Part shown: positions 33,264-41,813 of the stretch, piece by piece
Layout of the letters: each line of letters opens with the position of its first letter
Position numbering within the stretch: the stretch's first letter is position 1
DNA from: Alphaproteobacteria bacterium
Lineage (GTDB): Bacteria; Pseudomonadota; Alphaproteobacteria; Reyranellales; Reyranellaceae
Reading direction: 5' to 3'
NCBI GenBank assembly: GCA_016869975.1
Contig: VGCZ01000022.1
Location: forward strand, 26,948 to 90,947
Length of the DNA: 64,000 bases
The notes under the pieces: model-generated
Database searches by the model: none
Seen by the model: the letters and a program-made list of their open reading frames with translations, nothing else
Told to the model about the DNA's origin: nothing
Translations under genes and position numbers: made by a program

Positions 33264-34864
33264 CCGAGCTCCGCCAGATCGAAGGCCTTGCCGAAACGGC
33301 GGCTGCAATCGAGCGCGTCGCCGTATTTGCGATGCGCGGCGGTGTGCTGGGCGCAGGCCAGCAGCAGGCGGCCGCGATCAGGCTGCTTGTTCTTGAGGTA
33401 GTCCTCGATCATGCACTGGGCGATCTCCTGGTTGTGAGGATCGTTGCCCAGCCGGCTGGCCGCCAGCGCCAGTGCGCGCACCAGCGGGCCGGTCTCCGCA
33501 CCGCTGTCGAGGTAGGCCTTGGTCCACGCCATGCTCTGCGGCCCGTCAAGCGCGATCAGCGCTGATGTCAGGCGATCGACGATCTCCGCAGAGGTCAGGC
33601 GATCGGCGCCCGTCGGCGCGCGCACCGATGTCCGCGCGAAATCGCCGCTCAGGTGCTGGTGATACGCCGCCTGGTTGAGATAGGCGGTGGCTAGGAACAG
33701 CAGCTTGATGCGCTGCTGGTGGGCGAAATTGTCCCAGAACCAGCCGAGCGTGTTGCAGTACTCGTAGCAGTGCTGCGGCAGCGAGAAGTTCACGTCGATA
33801 TTGGTCTCGATCACCACCTCGGCGGCGCCGAGCTGGATGGCGTCGAGGATCGAGCGCGGGTCCTTTCCGGCGTTGAGCAGCCGGGCCAGCGCCTCGATAT
33901 TGGCCGGCTCGGGCTGGCGCAGCACGATCTCGAGGAAGGCTTCGGTCTCGGCGGCGCTCATCGGCTCGCGGTTGTCGAGCAGCGCGCGCTCGCGCGCGGT
34001 CGTGCCGCCATAGGGCACGGCGTGCAGCACCTGGCCCTCGATGTAGACCGTGACGGCGTTGCAGGCCATCTCGTAAAGCGAATACCAGCGCGGGCCGACG
34101 GCGATGTCGAGCGCGCCGGCGTAGAGCACGTCGTGCGCGTCGTCCCAGCCGATGGCGTCGCCCAGCTCGACGGTGGCGCGGGCACGGAAGGATTTGTGGC
34201 CGGTGGTGTAGGAGCGGTTCTGGAAGGCGCGGTCCTGCACGTCGATCAGGCCGGCGAAGGCCAGTTCGCTGAGCGCGGCGCGGCGCTCGTCCTTGTTGCG
34301 CATGATGCCGAGGAAGACGCGGTAGGCGTCGATCACCTGGCCGCGATGCACCAGGGTCTGCCAGTGCCCGAGCCGCTCCTTCAGTGGCCCGTCGAGCGCC
34401 AGCGGCTCCTGGTCGGCCCAGTGCACCACGGGCGCCGGTGGCGGTCCCGGCGGCATCTGGAATCCGCGCGCATAGTGGCCCGGCGCCTTGATGATCTTCT
34501 GGTTCCAGATGTCCAGCCCGGTGGGGATGTACCAGATGGTCTGCGCCATCGGCAGGCCGGCCTGCACCCCGGGCAGCAGGCGCGCGAGGTTCAAGGTGGC
34601 GCGCGCGCTCAGCAGGCAGTGGTCGTTGTTGACGAAGTTGACGTACCCGTCGTCGATGCGCTCGTGATAGGGCACGTGGGTGTAGGGCGCGTGGATGCGC
34701 ACCGCCTCGGCCAGCATTTCGGGCAGCGGCCGGCCGGCTTTGAAGAGCTGATGGTAGGTATCGAGGGCGCCGATCTGGTCGCGCGCCAGAACGCGCTCCT
34801 CCAGCTTGGCGTAAAGCGCGTCGGGCCGGTCACTGGCGCCTGCTCTTGCCACTCCGTCTGGCAT
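33260..34864 (-). CDS. Unrecognised 534-residue helical protein
   Basis: I do not recognise this family. The protein is cytoplasmic in appearance (no signal, no membrane helices) and mostly helical. Three loosely similar segments each combine a helix pair with His/Asn-rich stretches: IHAPYTHVPYHERIDDGYVN, RSYTTGHKSFRARATVELGD, and LPQHCYEYCNTLGWFWDNFA. Repeated His, Tyr, Asn and Glu could form a metal site, but no known motif is complete. The ATG at 34864 has GGGAGG upstream. It is coupled to the cysteine-less racemase-like gene and divergent from a flavin monooxygenase, suggesting a role in the same degradation pathway. Confidence 0.75.
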   Translation of the reverse strand: MPDGVARAGASDRPDALYAKLEERVLARDQIGALDTYHQLFKAGRPLPEMLAEAVRIHAPYTHVPYHERIDDGYVNFVNNDHCLLSARATLNLARLLPGVQAGLPMAQTIWYIPTGLDIWNQKIIKAPGHYARGFQMPPGPPPAPVVHWADQEPLALDGPLKERLGHWQTLVHRGQVIDAYRVFLGIMRNKDERRAALSELAFAGLIDVQDRAFQNRSYTTGHKSFRARATVELGDAIGWDDAHDVLYAGALDIAVGPRWYSLYEMACNAVTVYIEGQVLHAVPYGGTTARERALLDNREPMSAAETEAFLEIVLRQPEPANIEALARLLNAGKDPRSILDAIQLGAAEVVIETNIDVNFSLPQHCYEYCNTLGWFWDNFAHQQRIKLLFLATAYLNQAAYHQHLSGDFARTSVRAPTGADRLTSAEIVDRLTSALIALDGPQSMAWTKAYLDSGAETGPLVRALALAASRLGNDPHNQEIAQCMIEDYLKNKQPDRGRLLLACAQHTAAHRKYGDALDCSRRFGKAFDLAELG

Positions 34865-35022
34865 CGTCGCCTCCCAGATCGTCAGGCCAAGTATGGACCT
34901 CCCGCCGGCGGAGGGAAGGCCCCGCGAGCGCATGGCTAGGGTGCCGCGATGCGGCACGAAGCCCTTGCCCCGCGCCGGGTTTCGGGGTGCCCTTGCGGCC
35001 TCAACGATTGGAGGGCGCGGCC

Positions 35023-36237
35023 ATGAAATTCGGCATCTTCTACGAGCTGCAGCTGCCGCGTCCCTGGGAAGCCGGCGACGAGCATCGCCTGTACAAGAAC
35101 GCGCTGTCGCAATGCGAGCTCGCCGACCAGCTGGGCTTCGACTACGCCTGGGAAGTCGAACATCACTTCCTCGAGGAGTATTCGCACTCGCCCGCGCCCG
35201 AGGTCTTCCTCGGCGCCGCCAGCCAGCGCACCAAGCGCATCCGGCTGGGCCACGGCATCTTCCAGCTCACCACCAACCACCCGGCCAAGGTGGCCGAGAA
35301 GGTCGCGGCGCTCGATCTGTTGAGCGACGGCCGTGTCGAGTTCGGCATGGGCGAGAGCGCCAGCATCACCGAGCTGGAGCCGTTCGGCGTCGACATGGAT
35401 AACAAGCGCGCGATCTGGGAGGACGCGGTGCGCGCGCTGATCCCGATGTTCCGCGACGGCGGCTGCTCCTATGACGGGCCGCACTTCAAGTTCCCGCTGC
35501 GCAACGTGCTGCCCAAGCCGCTGCAGAAGCCACACCCGCCGCTCTGGGTGGCGTGCTCGCAATTGCAGACGATCGAGATGGCCGGCCGCCGCGGCATGGG
35601 CGCGCTGGGCTTCCAGTTCGTCAGCGCCGACGCCGCGCATGCCTGGGTGCATGCCTACTATAACGCCTTCACCAAGCAGCTCGACAAGCTCGAGGATTAT
35701 CAGACCAACCCCAATATCGCGCTGGTCAGCTACTTCATGTGCGCCAAGACCGACGAGGAGGCGCGGCGTCGCGCTGAAGGCTCGACCTTCTTCCAGTTCG
35801 CGCTGCAATTCTATGGTGCGCAAAAGGGCCGTCAGCGGCCGCCGCCGGGTACCGTCAACATGTGGGACGAGTACAACAAATGGAAGCGCGAGAATCCCGA
35901 GCAGGCGAAGCGTTCCATCGCCGGTGGGCTGATCGGATCGCCCGAGACCATCCGCAAGAAGCTGCGCAAGTTCCGGGAATCGAACATCGACCAGGTGATC
36001 CTGCTCAACCAGGCCGGCAAGACTACGCACGAGCACATCTGCGAATCATTGGAGCTTTTCGCGAGAGAGGTGATGCCCGAATTCCACGCCGACGAGCCGG
36101 CGCACCAGGAATGGAAGCGCAAGGTGCTGGCCGGCGAGATCAAGCTCGACGAGATAGACACCACGCCATTCAAGGAGCGCTTCCGCCCCGGCATGATCAC
36201 GGTGAAGCCACAGGGCGCGGCGACGGCGGCGGAGTGA
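35023..36237 (+). CDS. Luciferase-like (LLM class) flavin-dependent monooxygenase
   Basis: FMN-dependent oxidoreductase with a TIM-barrel fold, 404 residues. MKFGIFYELQLPRPW starts the barrel; FDYAWEVEHHFLEEYSHSPA, RIRLGHGIFQLTTNHPAKVA and DLLSDGRVEFGMGESASITE are bacterial luciferase family signatures. GSPETIRKKLRKFRESNIDQ closes the fold. Such enzymes oxidise alkanes, sulfonates, nitriles or aromatic amines with reduced FMN from a partner reductase, which is not nearby. The ATG at 35023 follows GGAGGG. Nitrile hydratase genes follow on the same strand after 67 bases. Confidence 0.92.
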   Translation: MKFGIFYELQLPRPWEAGDEHRLYKNALSQCELADQLGFDYAWEVEHHFLEEYSHSPAPEVFLGAASQRTKRIRLGHGIFQLTTNHPAKVAEKVAALDLLSDGRVEFGMGESASITELEPFGVDMDNKRAIWEDAVRALIPMFRDGGCSYDGPHFKFPLRNVLPKPLQKPHPPLWVACSQLQTIEMAGRRGMGALGFQFVSADAAHAWVHAYYNAFTKQLDKLEDYQTNPNIALVSYFMCAKTDEEARRRAEGSTFFQFALQFYGAQKGRQRPPPGTVNMWDEYNKWKRENPEQAKRSIAGGLIGSPETIRKKLRKFRESNIDQVILLNQAGKTTHEHICESLELFAREVMPEFHADEPAHQEWKRKVLAGEIKLDEIDTTPFKERFRPGMITVKPQGAATAAE

Positions 36238-36304
36238 TCAGGCATTGAACTGATCTCGGCGATCCCTCAATCTGCCGTCGACACATGGCAGGTGGAGGGA
36301 TCCC

Positions 36305-36910
36305 ATGCCCGACAACATTCACATCAAGCTGAACACCGCGTCCGTCGAGGCGCGGGTCGATGCGATTCAGGCCGCGTTCGAAGAGCGCGGCATGAAGCCG
36401 GCGGAGTTCATCGGCGAGTTCCGCGAGCTCGCCGAGGAGAAATGGCTGCCCGAGAACGGCGCGCGGGTCTGCGCCAAGGCGTGGACCGATCCGGCCTTCA
36501 AGGCGCGGCTGATGGCCAATGGCAAGGACGCGGTGGCCGAGCTGGGCCTGAGCATGCCGGCGCATCACCGTCATCTGGTCGTGCTGGAGAACACGGCGAG
36601 CATCCACAACGTGATCGTCTGCACGCTGTGCTCGTGCACGGCCTTCTCGATCATCGGCCTGCCGCCGGACTGGTACAAGGATCTGGAGTACCGCGCCCGC
36701 GTCGTGCGCCAGTCCCGTACGGTGCTGAAGGAGATGGGCCTGGAGCTGCCCGCCTCCACCGAGATCCGCGTGTGGGACACCACGGCCGACACGCGCTACA
36801 TGGTGCTGCCGATGCGTCCATCAGGGACCGAGGGCTGGTCCGAGGAGAAGCTCGCCGGGCTGATCAGCAAGGACATGATGATCGGCGTCGCGCGCGTGGC
36901 GGGGACTTAG
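36305..36910 (+). CDS. nthA: Nitrile hydratase alpha subunit
   Basis: Hydrates nitriles to amides using non-corrin cobalt or non-haem iron. It has 201 residues. The metal claw is C106-T-L-C109-S110-C111-T112 within VIVCTLCSCTAF, followed by GLPPDWYKDLEYRARVV. Co-type enzymes usually read CTLCSCY and Fe-type CSLCSCT; this one mixes the two, so the metal cannot be called. The typical Pro-Trp after the claw is replaced (TAFSIIGL). GGAGGG precedes the ATG. The beta gene follows after three bases. Confidence 0.92.
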   Translation: MPDNIHIKLNTASVEARVDAIQAAFEERGMKPAEFIGEFRELAEEKWLPENGARVCAKAWTDPAFKARLMANGKDAVAELGLSMPAHHRHLVVLENTASIHNVIVCTLCSCTAFSIIGLPPDWYKDLEYRARVVRQSRTVLKEMGLELPASTEIRVWDTTADTRYMVLPMRPSGTEGWSEEKLAGLISKDMMIGVARVAGT

Positions 36911-36913
36911 GCG

Positions 36914-37531
36914 ATGGACGGCATCCATGACATGGGCGGCCGGCAGGGCTTCGGCCGCGTACGCTATGCGCTCAAGGCGCAGACTTTCCACGAGCCGTGG
37001 GAGAAGCGGGTCAACGCTCTGTACTCGCTCGCCGTGAAGTGCGGCATCTTCAACATGGACGAGTACCGCCACGCCATCGAGCGCATGGAGCCGCGGCACT
37101 ATCTGTCGGCCAGCTACTACGAGCGGTCGCTGACCAGCCTCGCTACGCTCTGCGTCGAGAAGGGTATCCTCACGCGGGAGGAGCTGGAGCGGCGCGCGCA
37201 GGGTCAGTTCCCGCTATCCATGCCCAGCGCGCCCGGACGCGGCAATGTCGAGACGCGGCCGACCTTGAAGCCCGGTGACAAAGTGCGCGTGCGCACCGAT
37301 CACGTGCCGGGCCATGTGCGCATGCCCGGCTACATCCGCGGCAAGACCGGCGTGGTCGTCGGCGTGTCGCCGAAGTACCCGTTCCCCGACGCGCATGCGC
37401 ATGGCATCCACGCCGAGGACGAGCCGACCTACGACGTGCGCTTCAACGCCGAGGAACTGTGGCCCCACGACGCCGATCCGGCGCATGTGCATGTCGGCGT
37501 GTTCGAGAGCTACCTGGAGCGCGTGAGCTAG
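36914..37531 (+). CDS. nthB: Nitrile hydratase beta subunit
   Basis: 205-residue partner of NthA. MDGIHDMGGRQGFGRV is the canonical beta N-terminus. MEPRHYLSASYYERSLTSLA holds conserved arginines that contact the alpha claw. The C-terminal SH3-like barrel includes GDKVRVRTDHVPGHVRMPGY, YIRGKTGVVV and YDVRFNAEELW. Nitrile hydratases usually need a third small activator/metallochaperone gene; none is found downstream or elsewhere in the window. Confidence 0.93.
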   Translation: MDGIHDMGGRQGFGRVRYALKAQTFHEPWEKRVNALYSLAVKCGIFNMDEYRHAIERMEPRHYLSASYYERSLTSLATLCVEKGILTREELERRAQGQFPLSMPSAPGRGNVETRPTLKPGDKVRVRTDHVPGHVRMPGYIRGKTGVVVGVSPKYPFPDAHAHGIHAEDEPTYDVRFNAEELWPHDADPAHVHVGVFESYLERVS

Positions 37532-37546
37532 ACTTCGATCGCAAGC

Positions 37547-37635
37547 AAGATTCCTCGCTTCGCTCGGAACGACGGGAATGCTTCTGTCGTTCCGAGCGGG
37601 CCGCTTCTTTCATGCGGAGCGTAACGAGGAATCTT
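37547..37635. repeat. Nested palindromic repeat (same family as 59923-59991)
   Basis: Outer arms AAGATTCCTCG (37547-37557) and CGAGGAATCTT (37625-37635) surround inner arms CGCTCGGAACGAC (37561-37573) and its complement (37586-37598). The left part reads ATTCCTCGCTTCGCTCGGAA, almost identical to the right arm at 59964-59990. The right outer arm supplies the GAGGA just before the GST start codon. Confidence 0.75.
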
Positions 37636-37637
37636 TC

Positions 37638-38303
37638 ATGCCGATGCGACTCTATTCCGGACCCCTGAGCATGTTCGGCGCCAAGGCTGAGATCGCGGCG
37701 CTGGAGAAAGGGCTCGACGTGCGGGTCGAGATGGTGCCCTTCGACATGAAGGCGCTGTACGAGCCCAAGCATCCCGAGGTCCTGCGCGTCAATCCCAAGC
37801 GCCAAGTCCCGGTGTTGATCGACGGCGATGTCGAGATTTTCGATTCGACGCAGATCTTCGAGTATTTCGAGGAGATCAAGCCGCAGCCGCCGCTATGGCC
37901 CACCAGCGTGCGCGGCCGCGCCCGCGCCAGGCTGTTGGAGATGAAGTCCGATGAGGTCTTCTTCCCGCACATCGTCAGGCTGATGGGTCTGCAGCGCAGC
38001 CTCGACGATCCTGCCGCCGTGGCCGCCATCGGTGCGGCCGTGAGTTACGACCGCGAGGTGGAGGCGTTGCTGGCCGACGGGCGCCGATATCTTGTCGGCG
38101 ACTACTCCTACGCCGACATCGCCTTCTACATGGCGCAGTTCTTCGCCGATCGACTGGGCGCGCCGATGCCGCTGGATGTAGGCTGCCTGCTGGCATGGCG
38201 CGACCGAATGACGGCGCGACCCGCGGTGCGGCAGGTAGCCACCGCGATGGCCCGCTACCTCGTCTCGGTCGGCGGGCGCAAACCCGGCTTCATCGCCGTT
38301 TGA
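37638..38303 (+). CDS. Glutathione S-transferase family protein
   Basis: 221 residues with an N-terminal thioredoxin-like domain and an all-helical C-terminal domain. MRLYSGPLSMFGAKAEIAAL is the glutathione-site helix (Ser as likely activating residue), NPKRQVPVLIDGD carries the cis-Pro loop, and IFDSTQIFEYFEE the glutathione gamma-glutamyl contact. It could detoxify or isomerise a pathway intermediate. The start at 37638 lies at the right edge of a palindromic repeat, which supplies its ribosome-binding site. Confidence 0.88.
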   Translation: MPMRLYSGPLSMFGAKAEIAALEKGLDVRVEMVPFDMKALYEPKHPEVLRVNPKRQVPVLIDGDVEIFDSTQIFEYFEEIKPQPPLWPTSVRGRARARLLEMKSDEVFFPHIVRLMGLQRSLDDPAAVAAIGAAVSYDREVEALLADGRRYLVGDYSYADIAFYMAQFFADRLGAPMPLDVGCLLAWRDRMTARPAVRQVATAMARYLVSVGGRKPGFIAV

Positions 38304-38349
38304 TCGGGGCCCGATCCCCAAGCGCCGGCAAGACGACCCGGACCGACGT

Positions 38350-40305
38350 TTAGAACGTGAATCGCGTGCCCGCTGTCACGTTGATGCCGGGCAGCGGCGC
38401 GGAGTTCTTGATGAACGAGGTGTGCGCAATGGCGCGCTGGTTCAACAGGTTGTTGGCCCGCAGGTATACCTGCCAGGTGTTGATCGGGTTGAACTGCCCG
38501 TTCCAGGCGACGCCGATGTCGAGCATGTTGTAGCCCGGCGTTGCGGTCTCGTTCGGGGCGACCTGGCTCTGCCCAAACGCGTGGTAGAACTGCACGAAGC
38601 CGCTCAGGCTGCCAGCACCCAGCTCGTGACGCGCGTCGATGCGCGCACCAAGGCGGCCTGGCGGAATGCGCGGCAGGTTGTTGCCGCCGGTCAGCCGCCC
38701 GCGTACGTAGTCGCCGAAGACCGAAACGTCGATATTGTCGTGGACCGCGTACTTCACGTCGGCTTCGAGGCCGTAGAACTCCGCATCGGCCTGCCGGAAG
38801 TTGACCACACGCCGGTCGTCCCTGGTCTCTCCGGTATCAAACTGGAAGATGAAGCCGTTGACCACATTGCGATAGAGGTTGGCGCCGAACTGCAGGGCGC
38901 CCGTCTTCTTCCGCACGCCGAGCTCAAGGTTGTACGAGGTTTCACGTCCCAGGTTGACGTCGCCGACCTCGAACTGTCCGGTCGCGACGTGCGCGCCGTT
39001 GGCGTAGAGTTCCTCCGCGGTCGGCAGGCGCTGCGAGCGCGAGAATCCGATCGTCGCCGAATAGCCGGGCATGAAATCCCATGTGCCGCTGATCGAGGCC
39101 GAGAAGCCCTGGTGGCCGCGGCTCTGCCGATCGCCCGATGGTTGGATGTGCTGCCAGTCGTAGCGCAGCCCGCCTTCGATGTGGAACTGACTGAAACTGT
39201 AGCGTTCGATGAGGAACAGGCCAAAGCTTCGGGTCAGAGTCGGCGGCACGTAGGCCTCTTCGCCGGTCGCGGTGAAGTCGCGCCGCTGCGCCTGTACACC
39301 GGCCACGCCGCGCAAGCCGTCGAACAGGCGGTGGATTACCTCGACCCGACCGTCGAAAGCATGGTTGAAAAAGGTCGTCTCGATCGCTGAACTCTCGACC
39401 TCCTGGTGCTGGTACCAGACATTGGCCAGACGGAAGCGGATCTTCTCGACGCCGTTGAAGGGCTCGCGCACCTCGCCACGCACGTCGAGGCGCTGGGTGC
39501 GCATGTTGATCAGCACGGACGCCTCGTTGGGCAAGCCGTACTGGCTGCGGTACTCGCTGTAGGCCGCGCCGACATAACCCCAGTTGTCGACCCATGACGT
39601 GCCGGCGCTGAAGTTAAAACCGTTGTTGAACGAGTTGCGCACGCGCCGCGACAGCGGATCGCCGAACGCCTGGGCGGTGTGGTAGTCCTCGGCATTGCGC
39701 ACTGTGCCTTCGACGCGCGCGGCGATGTTGCCGTGGCCCACGGTGAATCCCAGGAATCCCGCGATCTCCTCCGCTGAGCTGCTGAACCGCAGCCCGGTCT
39801 CGCCTTGGTAGCCGCGCGAGGGCACCGCCGTCGGAATCCGCGAGTCGATGACGTTGACCACGCCGCCGATGGCGCCACCGCCATAGAGCAAGGTGGCCGG
39901 GCCCCTGAGGATCTCGATCTGCCGCGCGCCAAACGGATCGATGGTGACGGCGTGATCAGGGCTGACCGTCGCGGCGTCGAGCGTGTCGACGCCGTCATTC
40001 AGGACACGCACCCGCGGTCCGTCGAAGCCACGAATAATCGGTCGGCTGGCGCCGGCACCGAAGTGGCTCGTGGTGATGCCGGGAAGGTCCTTGACCGTCT
40101 CGCCCAGGGTAGCGGCACGACGCAGTTCAAGATTCTGCCCTGCGAGCACCGAAGCAGGAGTGGCCACATCGTCGATGGTCCGCGCCTGGGGCACACCGGT
40201 CACTTCCAGCGGCGGCAGGGTGATCGTTGTAGGGGTCTGGGCGCTTGCCGGGAGGCTGACCGCAAGGCCGCCGGCGGCGAGAATCATGTTTCGAATCAAA
40301 GACAT
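38350..40305 (-). CDS. znuD: TonB-dependent outer-membrane receptor, ZnuD-like
   Basis: Imports a metal or metal complex, most likely zinc, through the outer membrane with TonB energy. It has 651 residues. A signal peptide (MSLIRNMILAAGGLAVSLP, ASAQ) is followed by the TonB-box/plug region LPPLEVTGV, RPIIRGFDGPRVRVLNDGVD and EILRGPATLLYGGGAIGGVV, very similar in pattern to ZnuD. The beta-barrel ends in TRFTF with a terminal Phe. The ATG at 40305 has AGGGGA six bases upstream. A Zur-type palindrome 32 bases before the start supports zinc-repressed expression. Confidence 0.9.
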   Translation of the reverse strand: MSLIRNMILAAGGLAVSLPASAQTPTTITLPPLEVTGVPQARTIDDVATPASVLAGQNLELRRAATLGETVKDLPGITTSHFGAGASRPIIRGFDGPRVRVLNDGVDTLDAATVSPDHAVTIDPFGARQIEILRGPATLLYGGGAIGGVVNVIDSRIPTAVPSRGYQGETGLRFSSSAEEIAGFLGFTVGHGNIAARVEGTVRNAEDYHTAQAFGDPLSRRVRNSFNNGFNFSAGTSWVDNWGYVGAAYSEYRSQYGLPNEASVLINMRTQRLDVRGEVREPFNGVEKIRFRLANVWYQHQEVESSAIETTFFNHAFDGRVEVIHRLFDGLRGVAGVQAQRRDFTATGEEAYVPPTLTRSFGLFLIERYSFSQFHIEGGLRYDWQHIQPSGDRQSRGHQGFSASISGTWDFMPGYSATIGFSRSQRLPTAEELYANGAHVATGQFEVGDVNLGRETSYNLELGVRKKTGALQFGANLYRNVVNGFIFQFDTGETRDDRRVVNFRQADAEFYGLEADVKYAVHDNIDVSVFGDYVRGRLTGGNNLPRIPPGRLGARIDARHELGAGSLSGFVQFYHAFGQSQVAPNETATPGYNMLDIGVAWNGQFNPINTWQVYLRANNLLNQRAIAHTSFIKNSAPLPGINVTAGTRFTF

Positions 40306-40336
40306 ATGCGTCCCCTGCGCAAGCACAGCCAAGGAC

Positions 40337-40349
40337 GTTATAATATAAC
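40337..40349 (-). promoter_or_regulatory. Zur box upstream of the ZnuD-like receptor
   Basis: GTTATAATATAAC is a perfect 6-1-6 palindrome and agrees with the alphaproteobacterial Zur consensus core (TGTTATAnTATAACA) except for one flanking base. It sits 32 bases upstream of the receptor ATG, the usual place for repression by zinc-loaded Zur. Confidence 0.8.
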
Positions 40350-40394
40350 AACTCCTGTGTGAAGTGCCATGACGTAGAGATCGACCTCAGGAGG

Positions 40395-40745
40395 TCAGAG
40401 CTTCGCCGCCAGGCGAGTGAGGAAAGTCGCGACGGTGGGAGTCAGCTCGCCATCGGCCTTGGCGGCGATCACCTTGCCACTGGACGAGAGCGTAGAGATG
40501 GCGATCGACCACTTCGCCGTTCCGCCGGCGGACTCGATGACGTAGTCCGTGATCGATTGCCCGGCCTGGTAGGGTTCGAGCAGGCGCCAGCCGGTCCAGT
40601 GGAAGCGCGCGAAACGGATGGCGGCGCGGTCGGCGGGATCCACGACATTGCCATCTGGGTCGAACAGGGTGACGGCAAGCGTCGCGGCAGTGTCCGCTTT
40701 CTCGCCGTACTTTGCGACCAGGGCCTGGGCGATACGCGCGACCAT
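40395..40745 (-). CDS. Hypothetical protein
   Basis: 116 residues from ATG 40745 (GGAG seven bases upstream); an alternative ATG at 40769 would add eight residues and lies in a palindromic repeat. The sequence (MVARIAQALVAKYG, VTLFDPDGNVVDPADRAAI, SITDYVIESAGGTAKWSIAI) looks protein-like, with alternating polar and hydrophobic residues, but no family was recognised. It is upstream of the receptor on the same strand; the Zur box lies between them, so it need not belong to that unit. The overlapping plus-strand frame is poorer. Confidence 0.5.
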   Translation of the reverse strand: MVARIAQALVAKYGEKADTAATLAVTLFDPDGNVVDPADRAAIRFARFHWTGWRLLEPYQAGQSITDYVIESAGGTAKWSIAISTLSSSGKVIAAKADGELTPTVATFLTRLAAKL

Positions 40746-40775
40746 CGGGAACTCCGTGCTGGGCCCCATACGTTA

Positions 40776-40799
40776 CCTTCCCCCGCCAGCGGGAGAAGG
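40776..40799. repeat. Short palindromic repeat (CCTTCTCCCCGC family)
   Basis: Arms CCTTCCCCCGC and GCGGGAGAAGG form an 11-bp stem with one mismatch and a two-base loop, in the 36-base gap upstream of the hypothetical gene. It resembles the stem at 56686-56713. Confidence 0.6.
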
Positions 40800-40805
40800 G
40801 ATTGA

Positions 40806-41813
40806 TTACGGATGCAGATGGCAGGCTACGGCGCGGCCGCCGGGGCGGCCCTTGAGCGGTGGCTCCGTCGTCTTGCAGACATCCATCGCGTGTGGGCAGC
40901 GTGGATGGAAGCGGCAGCCTGGCGGCGGCCGCAGCGCGCTGGGCACCTCGCCTGAAATGATCTGCTGTGGGCGCGTCGCTTCGAGCTCGGGATCGGGAAT
41001 CGGGATCGCCGCCAGCAGCGCCTGCGTGTAGGGATGCAGCGGATCGCGATAGAGCTCGTCGCGCGTGGCGATCTCGACGATCTTGCCGAGATACATCACG
41101 GCGATGCGGTCGCTGATGTGCCGCACCACGGCGAGATCGTGAGCGATGAAGATGTAGGTCAGCCCCAGCCGTTGCTGCAGCTCCATGAACAGGTTCACCA
41201 CCTGCGCCTGGATCGACACGTCGAGCGCCGAGACCGCCTCGTCACAGATGATCAGCGACGGCTCGAGCGCCATGGCGCGGGCGATGCCGATGCGCTGGCG
41301 CTGGCCGCCAGAGAATTCGTGCGGATAGCGGTCGGCCATGTCGGGCAGCAGGCCGACCATCGCGATCAGGGCGGAGACACGCTCGCGCAACGCCCTGCGG
41401 TCGTCGCCCAGGCCGTGGACCTCGAGTGGCTCGCCGACGATGTCGCGCACGCGCATGCGCGGATTGAGCGAGCCATAGGGATCCTGGTAGACCATTTGCA
41501 TGCGCTTGCGGATGCCGCGCATGCGCTCCTCGTCGTGGCCGGCGATGTCCTCACCCTCGAAGACGATGCGGCCCTCGGTCGGTGGCAGCATGCGCAGCAC
41601 AGCCAGTCCGGTCGTCGACTTGCCGCAGCCGCTCTCGCCGACAAGGCCCAGCGTCTCGCCGCGCTTGAGCGTAAAGGAGATACCGTCGACCGCCTTCACC
41701 GTGGCGACCTGTTTTTGAATCACCACGCCCTGCATGACGGGGAAATGAACCTTGAGATCCTCGACACGCAGGATGTCGTCGGATGCCGGGGTGGTGGCGT
41801 CAGGCATGGGCAT
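40806..41813 (-). CDS. dppF: Oligopeptide/dipeptide ABC transporter ATPase (DppF type)
   Basis: Second ATPase of the peptide importer, about 335 residues. Walker [10 protein letters not shown], signature [17 protein letters not shown], Walker [13 protein letters not shown] and the C-terminal oligopeptide extension [20 protein letters not shown] (Cys residues of an Fe-S-like cluster in this group) are all visible. Possible starts are GTG 41819, ATG 41813 and ATG 41807; none has a strong ribosome-binding site. The gene overlaps the end of dppD, indicating coupling. Confidence 0.94.
   Translation of the reverse strand: MPMPDATTPASDDILRVEDLKVHFPVMQGVVIQKQVATVKAVDGISFTLKRGETLGLVGESGCGKSTTGLAVLRMLPPTEGRIVFEGEDIAGHDEERMRGIRKRMQMVYQDPYGSLNPRMRVRDIVGEPLEVHGLGDDRRALRERVSALIAMVGLLPDMADRYPHEFSGGQRQRIGIARAMALEPSLIICDEAVSALDVSIQAQVVNLFMELQQRLGLTYIFIAHDLAVVRHISDRIAVMYLGKIVEIATRDELYRDPLHPYTQALLAAIPIPDPELEATRPQQIISGEVPSALRPPPGCRFHPRCPHAMDVCKTTEPPLKGRPGGRAVACHLHP

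Noticed and set aside
38302..38316. Palindrome GATCGGGGCCCGATC after the GST gene
   Set aside because: A single short GC-rich palindrome with no T-tract and no second copy seen; not enough to call a terminator or operator.
40359..40805. Plus-strand open frame overlapping the hypothetical gene at 40395-40745
   Set aside because: Arg/Gly/Asp-rich shadow composition; the minus-strand reading is more protein-like and has a ribosome-binding site.
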